Positions 52,629-60,980 of a stretch of 64,000 nucleotides of DNA are shown here, in pieces. The DNA is from Alphaproteobacteria bacterium (GTDB lineage Bacteria > Pseudomonadota > Alphaproteobacteria > UBA6615). The notes below the pieces were generated by a model. The model worked only from the letters and a program-made list of their open reading frames with translations. It had not been told where the DNA came from and did no database searches. Position 1 is the first letter of the stretch. Every line of letters begins with the position of its first letter. The translations under genes were made by a program, and so were the position numbers. The stretch spans positions 34,214 through 98,213 of the forward strand of contig JAALLF010000011.1 in assembly GCA_011087645.1 (NCBI GenBank), read 5' to 3'.

Positions 52629-53816
52629 TTAGAGGAAGTTGGTCAGCGATAGGGATTGGATTTGCGACACGGTGCGATACGACGCTTCCAGGATCAGTTG
52701 TTCGGTCTGGATTTGCGCGATCACTTCGGTTTCGTTTATGCCCTCGGCCTCGGCGATCACATTGTTGGCGATGTCGATCGAGCGGGTCAGCGTTTCGCGG
52801 GCATTGCCCAGCAGGTTCACCGGCCCAACGACGCGATTGCGCAGTTCCGACAGCGATTCGAAGGTGGTCGTGGAATCCACGTCGATGACCTTCGAGAGGG
52901 TTTTCATCCCTTCGTCGATGATTGTGGACAGGAAGAAATCCGGCGGCGCGGTGTCTGGCAGGCTCACGATGGCGTCGAGCAGCAGGAACATCTGCTGCAG
53001 GGCTTCTTCGTCGCCGGTGATGCCGTAGGAGATCGTGGTGGTTTCGGAAATCCGCATCCGCGGCGGGTTGCCGTCGCCCTGATAGTAATCCAACTTCGGA
53101 TTGGCCAGCATTTCCGGCGAACTCATGCGGGTGACGTAATAGTCCCACAAAGCAGGGTCTTCGGCGATGAATTCGGTGGCGGTTGGGTTGGCGGGATCGG
53201 CCGGGAAGGGCACGGTTGGCGCCACGCCGTTCTTATCGAAATAGATCTGCTCGTAGAACGAACCCGCCGGGAAGCCGGGCGTACCCAGCACGTCGGAACG
53301 GTATTGGGCGTAAAACGTCGAATCGATGGTTATGGCGTCGGCCTGGAACAGGCTCAACGGCGTGTAGACCGACGGGTCGATGGTCGCGGTCTGCTGGTCG
53401 ACCCGGTTGCCGGACAACAGATAGCGGTCGCCATCGCGGGCGTTGAAATGGTCGATCAACAGCGAGCGCGCGTTGGTCGCGAAGCTTTTCAGATTGGCGA
53501 AGTTACCGGCTGGCGAATCGCCGGCATCCTCGAAAAAACCGCGTAAGCTGCGCGCGATGCCCTCGATACCCTCGAGATTGAAATCGGTCAGCTCGATGCG
53601 CCGTTGCGCGACCTCGACATTGGCCAAATATTCCTTGGTGCGTAACTGCGCGGTTTCGACCGCGAGCAGCCGGCTGACATCGCTGGCGATGCCGGTATAT
53701 TGCTGTGCCTTCTGACCTGAGGCGAGCTGGATGGAACCGGAAAACAGGCGCTCCTGCGTACGCAGCGTGTGAAACATCAAAAGTTTCTGTTGGGCAAATG
53801 TACCAACGCGAGTCAT
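52629..53816 (-). CDS. flgL: flagellar hook-filament junction protein FlgL
   Basis: A 395-residue flagellin-related protein: MTRVGTFAQQKLLMFHTLRT with QLASGQKAQQYTGIASDVSRLLAVE near the N-terminus, and LEASYRTVSQIQSLSLTNFL at the C-terminus. It lies 15 bases after flgK on the same strand, and before flagellin copy 2. Confidence 0.93.
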   Translation of the reverse strand: MTRVGTFAQQKLLMFHTLRTQERLFSGSIQLASGQKAQQYTGIASDVSRLLAVETAQLRTKEYLANVEVAQRRIELTDFNLEGIEGIARSLRGFFEDAGDSPAGNFANLKSFATNARSLLIDHFNARDGDRYLLSGNRVDQQTATIDPSVYTPLSLFQADAITIDSTFYAQYRSDVLGTPGFPAGSFYEQIYFDKNGVAPTVPFPADPANPTATEFIAEDPALWDYYVTRMSSPEMLANPKLDYYQGDGNPPRMRISETTTISYGITGDEEALQQMFLLLDAIVSLPDTAPPDFFLSTIIDEGMKTLSKVIDVDSTTTFESLSELRNRVVGPVNLLGNARETLTRSIDIANNVIAEAEGINETEVIAQIQTEQLILEASYRTVSQIQSLSLTNFL

Positions 53817-53831
53817 CGCTCGGCTCCAGGG

Positions 53832-55883
53832 TTAATTAATAATGTTTACAAGAACTTCCATCATTTGGCTGACGGTTTGGGTGACCCGTGCAGCCGCCTG
53901 ATAGGCGTTCTGTAAAACCAATAGGGTGGACATTTCCTCGTCGATATTGACGTCGCTGACGGCGGCGCTGCGGCCGATGATGGCCTCTTTGTAGCCTTCT
54001 TGAATCTCAAACTGCGCTTCGACGCTCGCGGCCTGGGTCGAGTTGAGCGAGACGATCGAGGCGGCGTAATCAGCCAGGCGCGTTGTCGCGGCGGGCAGGC
54101 CGCCGGCGGCAGAGAATGTTTGGCTGTCGGTTAACGCGGCGGCCAGCGCGGCGGCGCCGCTGCTATCGCCGGAGGCAAGGACGAAATCACCGACATTGAG
54201 TGTTGCGGCATTGGAGAGTTGTCCGGTGGACAGCATGTTGGGGTCGGCCAGAATATCCGATCGCAGGGCGACCCGGCCGGCGGCGCCGATTAGCCCGCTA
54301 TGTATATTCAACGTGCTGGTCAGCGAACCGCTGTCGGTGATGAAAAAGTTGTCGCCGTCGGCATCGGTCAGGGTCAGACGGAATTCGCCGTTTTCTTGAG
54401 CCACGGTCGCGGTAATGTTTTCCGCCGCCAGGGCAGCCGTAACGTTGGCGGCGATGGTGGTCAGATCGTCGCCGACGCCGTAGGCAACCACGGTGGGTCC
54501 ACCGGGATGAGAAAAGGTCAAGTTGCCGGCCAGGCCCAGGGCGGTGGTCGCGCTGGTTTGCAGGCCGGCAAGATAGTCGACGTAATTGGTGTTCAGGGTG
54601 AATAGATCGTTCAGCCCCAGAAATTGGGCCAATCCGGTGGTCTGGTTGCCGGCCGTCACCTGACTGGTCATCTCGTTGACCGCGATACGGTTGGCGCCAG
54701 TCGCTGACATGACGAATTTGCCGTTGGCGTCCAGCGACGCCGTGGCGTTGGCCATACCGTTGACGGCGGCGACCAGCGCATTGATGTCGGCAAGTCCGCC
54801 GAGCGCGATATCCTGGGTCTCGACAACCGCGCCGCCGCTGTCGGTGATGGTGACGCGGAACGTGCCGCTCATCGCCGGCGCGTCGGCGCCATTGAAGGAC
54901 AGGCTGCCGGTCAGTGTTGTCGGCGACGGGAAGGCGGTGCCGGCATTGTGGGCGCCATTGACGCTGGAGACCAAGACCTCGGTGAGGCGATCGACCTCGT
55001 TCTGTAACTCGGTCAGTTGCTGGTCGCGCATTTCGATCAGCCCGGCCAGGCGTCCGCCCTGGATTTCGGCGGTGATATCGGCGCCGCCGGGTCCGTAAGA
55101 GATCGCGTCGATGACCGTGGGGTAGGTGATCCCGGCGGCCATGGTCGATACCGCGTCGTGGGTTAGCATGACCGCGCCGTTATCGACCAACGGGCGGGCG
55201 GCCGGCGTCAGGACGACAATGTGGCCGTTGGCCCGCGTATAGGTTTGAATGTCCATCAGCTCGGCGAGATCGGCGATCGCCAGATCTCTGGCGTCTTCGA
55301 GGTCGGCGGTCGACTGGCCGAGCGCCATGGCGTCGCCGATCTGGTCGTTGAACTCGTTGATCGTCGTCAGCCGCTGATTGATGACTGTGATGGTGTTAGA
55401 AATCTCGGCGTCGGCGTCGCGCCGCATTCTCTGAATTTCATCGGTCAGGGTCGCCATGCGTTCGGCGAGCGTCTGGGCGTTGGCGATGACCTCGAACTTG
55501 CCGGCGGCGAGTTCTGGTGACGATGTCAGCGATTCCAGGGCAGCGCCCAACTCGCCAATAATGTGACTGACATCGGAGTTGCTGCCCGGGGTTCCGAACA
55601 GGTCTTGCATGCGGCCGAAATAATCGTTCTGGACTTCCAGGTTGCCAACCCGCGCGAGCTGGTCGCGTAACTGGCGCAGCAGGTTTTGGTCGACGATGCG
55701 CTCGATTTCCGCCAGGCGCACGCCGGCACCCCGACCGGCTAGGATCTGGTTGTTCGCGGCAGCCGTCTTCTTCGTGTAGCCCTCGGTCGATGCATTCGCC
55801 ACATTGCTCGAGACGATTTGCATTTGCGACTGGGTAACGCTGAGCGATGCCAGTGCGGACTGAAGGGAAATTGTTAAAGACAT
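53832..55883 (-). CDS. flgK: flagellar hook-associated protein FlgK
   Basis: A 683-residue junction protein. The N-terminal rod motif is LASLSVTQSQMQIVSSNVANASTEG, followed by RIVDQNLLRQLRDQLARVG. The C-terminus is NIDEEMSTLLVLQNAYQAAA...MMEVLVNIIN. The large middle part carries beta-rich, T/N/A-rich domains. Length is normal for a large FlgK. Downstream of flgN, upstream of flgL. Confidence 0.94.
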   Translation of the reverse strand: MSLTISLQSALASLSVTQSQMQIVSSNVANASTEGYTKKTAAANNQILAGRGAGVRLAEIERIVDQNLLRQLRDQLARVGNLEVQNDYFGRMQDLFGTPGSNSDVSHIIGELGAALESLTSSPELAAGKFEVIANAQTLAERMATLTDEIQRMRRDADAEISNTITVINQRLTTINEFNDQIGDAMALGQSTADLEDARDLAIADLAELMDIQTYTRANGHIVVLTPAARPLVDNGAVMLTHDAVSTMAAGITYPTVIDAISYGPGGADITAEIQGGRLAGLIEMRDQQLTELQNEVDRLTEVLVSSVNGAHNAGTAFPSPTTLTGSLSFNGADAPAMSGTFRVTITDSGGAVVETQDIALGGLADINALVAAVNGMANATASLDANGKFVMSATGANRIAVNEMTSQVTAGNQTTGLAQFLGLNDLFTLNTNYVDYLAGLQTSATTALGLAGNLTFSHPGGPTVVAYGVGDDLTTIAANVTAALAAENITATVAQENGEFRLTLTDADGDNFFITDSGSLTSTLNIHSGLIGAAGRVALRSDILADPNMLSTGQLSNAATLNVGDFVLASGDSSGAAALAAALTDSQTFSAAGGLPAATTRLADYAASIVSLNSTQAASVEAQFEIQEGYKEAIIGRSAAVSDVNIDEEMSTLLVLQNAYQAAARVTQTVSQMMEVLVNIIN

Positions 55884-55936
55884 TTAGAAGTCCCTACCTA
55901 GGATAATCTTTAATCGGATCGCTACTTGCGAAGCCG

Positions 55937-56401
55937 CTACAGGGTGTTGTTCAAGCTGACGGGCATATGCTGCTTGGTCTGCACGCCGTTGCCGTGGGCG
56001 ATGCGGCCGTTCGATGTATAGGGCGCGTGGGCGTTGCCTTGATCGCGGATGGCGCCGGCGATGGTCTCGATGAGTTGATGGTTGGCTTCAATGGCCGAGC
56101 GCAGCGCGATGGCGTTGCCGGTCGCCGCGCCTTGCAGGCGGGCGGCGGCGTGTTTCAGCCGGTCGCGGCGCTGATCGTCCAATCCCGCCAGCGCTGCCGG
56201 ATTGTGCTGCAGGTCGGTGATGATGCGCTGATAGACCGCGGCCAATGATTCCTTGTCGCTCTGCAGCGCCTGGATATCGTTAGCGCGCCGGCCGCGCAGC
56301 AGCTCGACTTCCTGCTCCATCAATTGTGACAAACGGTCGGTCATGCGAATCAAATCGGCGGCGTTGTCCTTGCCCGAAGGGGTGGAGTGGTTAGCGATCA
56401 T
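55937..56401 (-). CDS. flgN: FlgN-like chaperone
   Basis: A 154-residue helical protein (LIRMTDRLSQLMEQEVELLR; ALQSDKESLAAVYQRIITDL) with the FlgN pattern: LxxLLxxExxLLRxxD near the start and a variable tail. FlgN is the export chaperone of FlgK and FlgL, whose genes follow directly. The start overlaps the flgJ-like stop (ATGA). Confidence 0.8.
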   Translation of the reverse strand: MIANHSTPSGKDNAADLIRMTDRLSQLMEQEVELLRGRRANDIQALQSDKESLAAVYQRIITDLQHNPAALAGLDDQRRDRLKHAAARLQGAATGNAIALRSAIEANHQLIETIAGAIRDQGNAHAPYTSNGRIAHGNGVQTKQHMPVSLNNTL

Positions 56402-56739
56402 TGGTCGGTCTCCTGTAAGCGAATGATTTCTCCCAGCACGCTGTTGGCGATGCCGACGCCGCCGGTGCTGGCCAGGGATTTGCCGTATTCGTCGATCATC
56501 AGGGACCGGAACACGGTCTCGCCCGGGCCGCCGCCGAACAGCGGATCGGTTTCGACGCCGGCGAACATGTCGGACAGCATCTGCGAGATGAAAAAGGCTT
56601 CGAACGATTCAGCGGCCTCTCGCGCGTCGCCGCCGGCCGGCTGGCCGTTGAGCGGCGAGGGGCGGTTGGCCAGCGATTGGGTGACGCCTTCGAAGGCGTT
56701 GGGCAGAGCCGAACCCAGGGAGGTGAGGGGCGTTTCCAT
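56398..56739 (-). CDS. flgJ: FlgJ-like rod-binding protein (no muramidase domain)
   Basis: A 113-residue protein equivalent to the N-terminal rod-binding domain of FlgJ: EAAESFEAFFISQMLSDMFA, FGGGPGETVFRSLMIDEYGK. The C-terminal peptidoglycan hydrolase of enteric FlgJ is absent, as is usual in alphaproteobacteria. ATG 56739 shares one base with the flgI stop. Confidence 0.85.
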   Translation of the reverse strand: METPLTSLGSALPNAFEGVTQSLANRPSPLNGQPAGGDAREAAESFEAFFISQMLSDMFAGVETDPLFGGGPGETVFRSLMIDEYGKSLASTGGVGIANSVLGEIIRLQETDQ

Positions 56740-57905
56740 TAGATCACCTCGATCTCGGCCTGCAAGGCGCCAGCGGCTTTGATGGTCTGCAGGATCGAAA
56801 TCATGTCGCGCGGGCCGATGCCCAGCGCGTTGAGCCCGTTGACCAGCTCTTGCAGGGTGACGCCGCGATCGAGCACGGTGAGGCGTTTGTCTTCGCTGGT
56901 GTCGATCTCGATATTGGTGCGGTCGACCACTTGCGTCTCGCCTTGTTCGGCGAAGGCATTGGGTTGACTGACTTGCGGGGTCTCGGTGATGCGGATGGTT
57001 AGATTGCCCTGGGCGATGGCGACGGTGCTGATGCGCACCTCTTCGCCCATCACGATGACGCCGGAATGTTCGGCGACGATGACGCGGGCCTGCTGATCCG
57101 GCGTGACTTTCAATTGTTCGATGTCGGTCAGCATCGCCACGGCGCTGTTGGCGTATTTCGGCGGCACCGCGACGCGTACTGTCCCGGGGTTGGTGGCGGC
57201 GGCGGCGGGGACACCGAGGAATTTATTGATCGATTCGGCGATACGCCGCGAGGTGGTGAAATCCGGGTTGCGCAAATTCAGGTGAACCATATCGAGTTGG
57301 TCCAGGTTGAAATTGATTTCCCGTTCGATGATGGCCCCGTTGGGGATGCGCGCCGTCGTCGGCACGCCCTTGATAACCGTTTGGCCGTTGCCCTGGGCGC
57401 TGAAGCCTTCGACCACCAGCGGGCCTTGCGACACGGAATAGATTTCGCCGTCGGCGCCCAGCATTGGGGTCACCAGCAGGGTGCCGCCCTGCAAACTATC
57501 GGAATCGCCCAACGCGCTAACCGTGACGTCGATGCGCGACCCCTGGCGCGAAAAGGGCGGCAGGGTCGCGGTGACCATGACGGCGGCGACATTGGCGGTT
57601 TTCAGGGCGTTGATTTCGTCGCGCGTGTTGACGCCCAGGCGTTCCAACATGCCGATCAGACTCTGCTGGGTGAAGGGCGCGCTCTGCAGCGAATCACCGG
57701 TACCGTTCAGGCCGACCACCAGCCCGTAGCCCACCAGCAGGTTGTCGCGCACACCTTCGACATTGACGATGTCCTTGATGCGCGATTGGGCCGCGGCCGG
57801 CGCCACGCTGGCGGCGACCAGCATTGCGGCCGCGGTGCCCACCAGAGCGGCGGTTTTCAGCGGCGCCACGAACCGGCGGTGCAGGGTGTGAAGTGATACA
57901 GTCAT
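56739..57905 (-). CDS. flgI: flagellar P-ring protein FlgI
   Basis: A 388-residue exported P-ring subunit. Signal peptide AALVGTAAAMLVAASVAPAAAQ, then SRIKDIVNVEGVRDNLLVGY, GLVVGLNGTGDSLQSAPFTQ and RLTVLDRGVTLQELVNGLNA. The ATG at 57905 is preferred over a TTG two codons upstream. It is the first gene of flgI-flgJ-flgN-flgK-flgL, with a sigma-54 promoter 55-69 bases upstream. Confidence 0.95.
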   Translation of the reverse strand: MTVSLHTLHRRFVAPLKTAALVGTAAAMLVAASVAPAAAQSRIKDIVNVEGVRDNLLVGYGLVVGLNGTGDSLQSAPFTQQSLIGMLERLGVNTRDEINALKTANVAAVMVTATLPPFSRQGSRIDVTVSALGDSDSLQGGTLLVTPMLGADGEIYSVSQGPLVVEGFSAQGNGQTVIKGVPTTARIPNGAIIEREINFNLDQLDMVHLNLRNPDFTTSRRIAESINKFLGVPAAAATNPGTVRVAVPPKYANSAVAMLTDIEQLKVTPDQQARVIVAEHSGVIVMGEEVRISTVAIAQGNLTIRITETPQVSQPNAFAEQGETQVVDRTNIEIDTSEDKRLTVLDRGVTLQELVNGLNALGIGPRDMISILQTIKAAGALQAEIEVI

Positions 57906-57959
57906 GGTCAAAGGTCGGTTCCGTTCGGACAGAGGGAATTCATTTCTCCCAACGTTAAT

Positions 57960-57974
57960 GCGAGAACCGTGCCA
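57960..57974 (-). promoter_or_regulatory. sigma-54 promoter of flgI operon
   Basis: Minus-strand TGGCACG-GTTC-TCGC: GG-N10-GC with TGGCACG at -24 and a slightly weak -12 (TCGC instead of TTGC). Start near 57948. Confidence 0.7.
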
Positions 57975-58046
57975 GTCTGGAATTTCCCGTAACAGTCTGT
58001 TTTAGAACAATAATAATAGCTAGGCTTAGGATAAATCGGGACTGTG

Positions 58047-58081
58047 CGGCAGTTTGTGCCGGTGTTTGGAAACTCTTGCCG
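58047..58081. promoter_or_regulatory. pair of FlbD (ftr-like) sites upstream of flgI
   Basis: CGGCA-GTTTG-TGCCG at 58047-58061 is perfect. TGGAA-ACTCT-TGCCG at 58067-58081 is degenerate, with centres 20 bp apart. They are 100-130 bases upstream of the inferred start; they could also affect the divergent gene at 58243. Confidence 0.6.
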
Positions 58082-58242
58082 GGTCGCGGCGCGACGGCTC
58101 CGCCTCACAGAAATTCTGCCGATTTGCACGAAGTGGTGAGCTGTGAGCGCGGTCACAGCCACATGGCGCGGATTAGCCGATACTCATGCCGAACTCGCCA
58201 ATGGCTATCGCCAGTGATCGCCAATACGAAAAGGAGCCGGTT

Positions 58243-58626
58243 ATGCGCTACCCAGTCCTGCAGAATCGATTAAGCGTCGACACCGCCGTGCGGTTATTGC
58301 TGACAGCGCTAATGGACGTGGTTCTGGCGTTCATGTTTGTGTTGAATACACAGCAAGCCGCCGCGCAGGATCTGGGTCGGGAATATTACGCGCAGGAACC
58401 TTACGGGCTCTCCCGCGACGAAGTTGTCGCCACGCTCGACCGCGACTATCGCGAGGTTCCGGTGGCCGGCGGCATTGCGACCAACGGCAATATTATTGAA
58501 GTTTTCGCCGCGCCTGATGGCCGGTCCTGGACCATCATTGTGACCCGCCCCGACGGCATGAGCAGCATCGTCGCGGAAGGCGATGGATGGTCGTTTATCG
58601 AGGCGATTGATGGCGTGGGGGTCTAG
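58243..58626 (+). CDS. small exported protein, function unknown
   Basis: A 127-residue protein with an N-terminal hydrophobic segment (LLLTALMDVVLAFMFVLNTQ) followed by QAAAQ, a good signal-peptidase site. The mature part (about 90 residues) ends with WTIIVTRPDGMSSIVAEGDG. The ATG at 58243 has AAGGAG seven bases upstream. I do not recognise the family. Lying between flgI and fliX, it could be a periplasmic assistant of ring assembly, but only position supports that. Confidence 0.7.
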   Translation: MRYPVLQNRLSVDTAVRLLLTALMDVVLAFMFVLNTQQAAAQDLGREYYAQEPYGLSRDEVVATLDRDYREVPVAGGIATNGNIIEVFAAPDGRSWTIIVTRPDGMSSIVAEGDGWSFIEAIDGVGV

Positions 58627-58686
58627 ACCGGAACCGGCCACTGCGGCTGCGCCAAACCGAAAATTGATCGGTTATTGAACCGATCT

Positions 58687-58702
58687 TTAACCTTGTATTA
58701 AC
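58687..58702 (+). promoter_or_regulatory. perfect CtrA box upstream of fliX
   Basis: TTAA-CCTTGTA-TTAAC, an exact match to the full consensus, 62-77 bases before the fliX ATG, the right position for activation. Confidence 0.8.
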
Positions 58703-58763
58703 CGTGTTTGGGCAATCTAGGGTGACCAGCGCCCAAGGGTGGCCGCGCTAACGGACACGAAGC

Positions 58764-59189
58764 ATGAAAATCGACTCTCCCGGGTCAGTGCGCGCTAATT
58801 CGGTTCGCCGCAAAGAAAAAACCCAGAGCGGCCAGGGCAGCGAATTTGCCAAGCATATTTCGTCCGGCAGCGAAGCGGCGCCGGTCGCCGGTGGCGGCGG
58901 CGCGTCGCAACTCGGTTCCGTCGAGGCCTTGGGCGCCTTACAGGAAGCGCCCGACGCCACCCACCAGACGAAACCGCCCGAGCAAAAGCACGCCGAAGAC
59001 CTGTTAGATCGGCTCGACCAAATTCGGTTGGGTCTGTTGCGGGGCGATTTATCGCCGCTCGACCTGCAGGCTTTAGTGTTGCGGATGGCCGAACGGCGGC
59101 GCGAAACCGGTGATCCGCGCCTCATTGCGATTGTCGATGAAATCGAGCTCCGGGCGAAGGTGGAACTGGCAAAACTCTCAATGATGTGA
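58764..59189 (+). CDS. fliX: flagellar assembly regulator FliX
   Basis: In Caulobacter FliX is a trans-acting regulator that couples class II basal-body assembly to FlbD activity. Core: an N-terminal MKIDSPGSVRANSVRRK stretch, ALGALQEAPDATHQ, then the helical HAEDLLDRLDQIRLGLLRGD and IVDEIELRAKVELAKL at the end. Length 141 is normal. A perfect CtrA box upstream agrees with its class II status. Its partner FlbD is at 23235. Confidence 0.9.
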   Translation: MKIDSPGSVRANSVRRKEKTQSGQGSEFAKHISSGSEAAPVAGGGGASQLGSVEALGALQEAPDATHQTKPPEQKHAEDLLDRLDQIRLGLLRGDLSPLDLQALVLRMAERRRETGDPRLIAIVDEIELRAKVELAKLSMM

Positions 59190-59194
59190 TGCTC

Positions 59195-59220
59195 GATACC
59201 GATTCAGGTTGGTATTTTTT
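59195..59220 (+). terminator. weak terminator behind fliX
   Basis: ATACC-N10-GGTAT followed by TTTTT. The stem is only five to six base pairs, but position and T tract fit. Confidence 0.45.
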
Positions 59221-59388
59221 CGCTGCCAACGCTGTAATGTTATTTAATAACAATAAGTTATGTATATTTAGGTATTATTAGGCCCCATCCTTTAGGACTG
59301 CGATTTCGGCTTGCCGGAAGCGATTTAGCGTATATATATTCCGCGCGCCGCAATCGGTTCGACTGTGAGTTAATAAAAAGGACGGGTC

Positions 59389-59808
59389 ATGTCTTCGACG
59401 TTGTTACCGCCCGACTATGTTCCGTCTGATGATGACGAGTTCATGAACCCGTTGATGACGGAGTTCTTTCGCCAGCGCCTGATGGAGTGGCGAAACGATT
59501 TGCTGCGCGAATCCGATCAGACCTTGGTCAATATGCAGACTACCAGCATCCAGGAACCCGACATTGCCGATCGCGCCTCGTTGGAAAGCGAGCGGGCGCT
59601 GGAGCTGCGCACCCGCGACCGTGGCCGCAAGCTGATCAGCAAGATCGACGATGCGCTACGGCGGATCGATACTGGCGATTACGGCTATTGCGAAGATTCC
59701 GGCGAGCCGATCAATATTCGCCGACTCATTGCCCGGCCGATCGCGACCCTTAGCGTCGAGGCGCAAGAGCGCCACGAGCGCATGGAAAAAACCCACCGCG
59801 AAAGCTAA
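59389..59808 (+). CDS. dksA: RNA polymerase-binding transcription factor DksA
   Basis: A 139-residue protein. Coiled-coil helices (FRQRLMEWRNDLLRESDQTL and SLESERALELRTRDRGRKLI) flank an Asp-Ala tip-like region, followed by the zinc-finger-like domain GDYGYCEDSGEPINIRRL. Only one cysteine of the four-Cys finger remains, with Cys-to-other changes typical of alphaproteobacterial DksA, so zinc may not be bound. Acts with ppGpp on rRNA and amino-acid promoters. Confidence 0.92.
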   Translation: MSSTLLPPDYVPSDDDEFMNPLMTEFFRQRLMEWRNDLLRESDQTLVNMQTTSIQEPDIADRASLESERALELRTRDRGRKLISKIDDALRRIDTGDYGYCEDSGEPINIRRLIARPIATLSVEAQERHERMEKTHRES

Positions 59809-59904
59809 CCCCGTCGCCCGCCCCCTTATCTGGCTGGCCAAAGCCTGATAGCGTTGCCCGCAACGGTCTTAATCAAAAGGGACCGAAGCAAAGGGGTGCG
59901 AGCC

Positions 59905-60933
59905 ATGCGCGCGATGGTCGTTAAAAACTGGGGCGAAGCTTTCACATTGGAAGAACGGCCTGATCCGGAACCCGGTCCCGGCGAAGCCGTCATGAAAGTC
60001 CGCGCGGCGGGCGTTGGATTGACGCTTGTTACCATGCGCACCGGCGTCTTTGGCGGCGAGGCGCCGCGGGTGATGGGCCACGAGTTGGGCGGCGATATCG
60101 TCGCGGTCGGCGAGGGGGTGACCAATGTGGCGGTCGGCGACCGTTGCGCGGTGTATTTCTATCTCAATTGCGGGCACTGCCGGTGGTGTCGAAACGGCCG
60201 CGAGACGTTATGCGAAAACCACGGCGGCTATGTCGGTGTGCACCGCGACGGCGGCTATGCGGACTATGTGTGCCTGCCCGCCGACAACTATCTGCCGATT
60301 CCTGAGGGTTTGGACTATGAAGGCGCGGCGATCGCCGCCGATGCGGTCAACACACCGTGGCACTGCATGCGCGAGCGCGCCCAGGTAAACCCCCACGACG
60401 ATGTGCTGCTGATCGGCGCCGGCGGCGGGGTCGGCATCCACGGGGTGCAGGTCGCCAAGCTGTTCGGCGCGCGGGTGATCGCCGTCGATGTGTCGGAAGC
60501 CAAGCTCGATCTCGCCCGCCAATGGGGCGCCGACGAGGTGATCAATGTGCGCGCGGTTAACGATCTGACGGCGGAAGTTAAAAAGCTCACCGACGGTAAG
60601 GGGGTCGAGGCGGCGGTCGATTTCCACGGCGCGCCGGAAACCTTCCAAGCCTGTATCGAAAGCCTGACCCGCGCCGGCCGCGCGGTGGTGATCGGCGCGC
60701 AACCGGGCGATGTGAAGGTGAACCCGATCAACCTGGTCATTACCGAACAGGTCATTACCGGGTCGCGCCATTCAACCCGCGCCGAGTTGATGGAAACCAT
60801 GGAGGTGATGGCGCGCGGCGACGTAAAGGCGGTGGTCGGCAAGCGGGTACATTTCACGGAAGTTGAATCCTTGTTCGACGACCTGAAGGGGCAAGAGCTG
60901 TTGGGCCGCGGTGGGCTGATCTACGACGACTAG
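59905..60933 (+). CDS. MDR-superfamily zinc-type alcohol dehydrogenase-like protein
   Basis: A 342-residue protein. The structural-zinc lobe is present (CGHCRWCRNGRETLC). The NAD(P) Rossmann motif is IGAGGGVGIHGVQ. The catalytic zinc site is abnormal: where classical enzymes have GVCGTD, the sequence reads AGVGLTLVTMRTG, so the first Cys ligand is missing, whereas MGHELGG is kept. Activity may therefore be NADPH quinone reductase/enoyl-like or use another metal. It lies 48 bases upstream of an acyl-CoA dehydrogenase gene, suggesting one operon. The ATG at 59905 has AAGGGG upstream. Confidence 0.8.
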   Translation: MRAMVVKNWGEAFTLEERPDPEPGPGEAVMKVRAAGVGLTLVTMRTGVFGGEAPRVMGHELGGDIVAVGEGVTNVAVGDRCAVYFYLNCGHCRWCRNGRETLCENHGGYVGVHRDGGYADYVCLPADNYLPIPEGLDYEGAAIAADAVNTPWHCMRERAQVNPHDDVLLIGAGGGVGIHGVQVAKLFGARVIAVDVSEAKLDLARQWGADEVINVRAVNDLTAEVKKLTDGKGVEAAVDFHGAPETFQACIESLTRAGRAVVIGAQPGDVKVNPINLVITEQVITGSRHSTRAELMETMEVMARGDVKAVVGKRVHFTEVESLFDDLKGQELLGRGGLIYDD

Positions 60934-60980
60934 AACAAACAAGATACGGTGGCGCAGCAGCGCGCCGGAGGGAGAAGCAC

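Larger units (their letters stand above)
57906..58242. other. divergent region flgI / exported protein: content
   Basis: This gene-free stretch of more than 300 bases holds the flgI sigma-54 promoter (57960-57974), a pair of FlbD-like sites (58047-58081), and the strong ribosome-binding site of the gene at 58243. No sigma-54 promoter was found for the plus-strand gene. Confidence 0.7.

Noticed and set aside
57908..58162. 84-codon minus-strand frame upstream of flgI
   Set aside because: It covers the sigma-54 promoter and FlbD-like sites and has no family resemblance.
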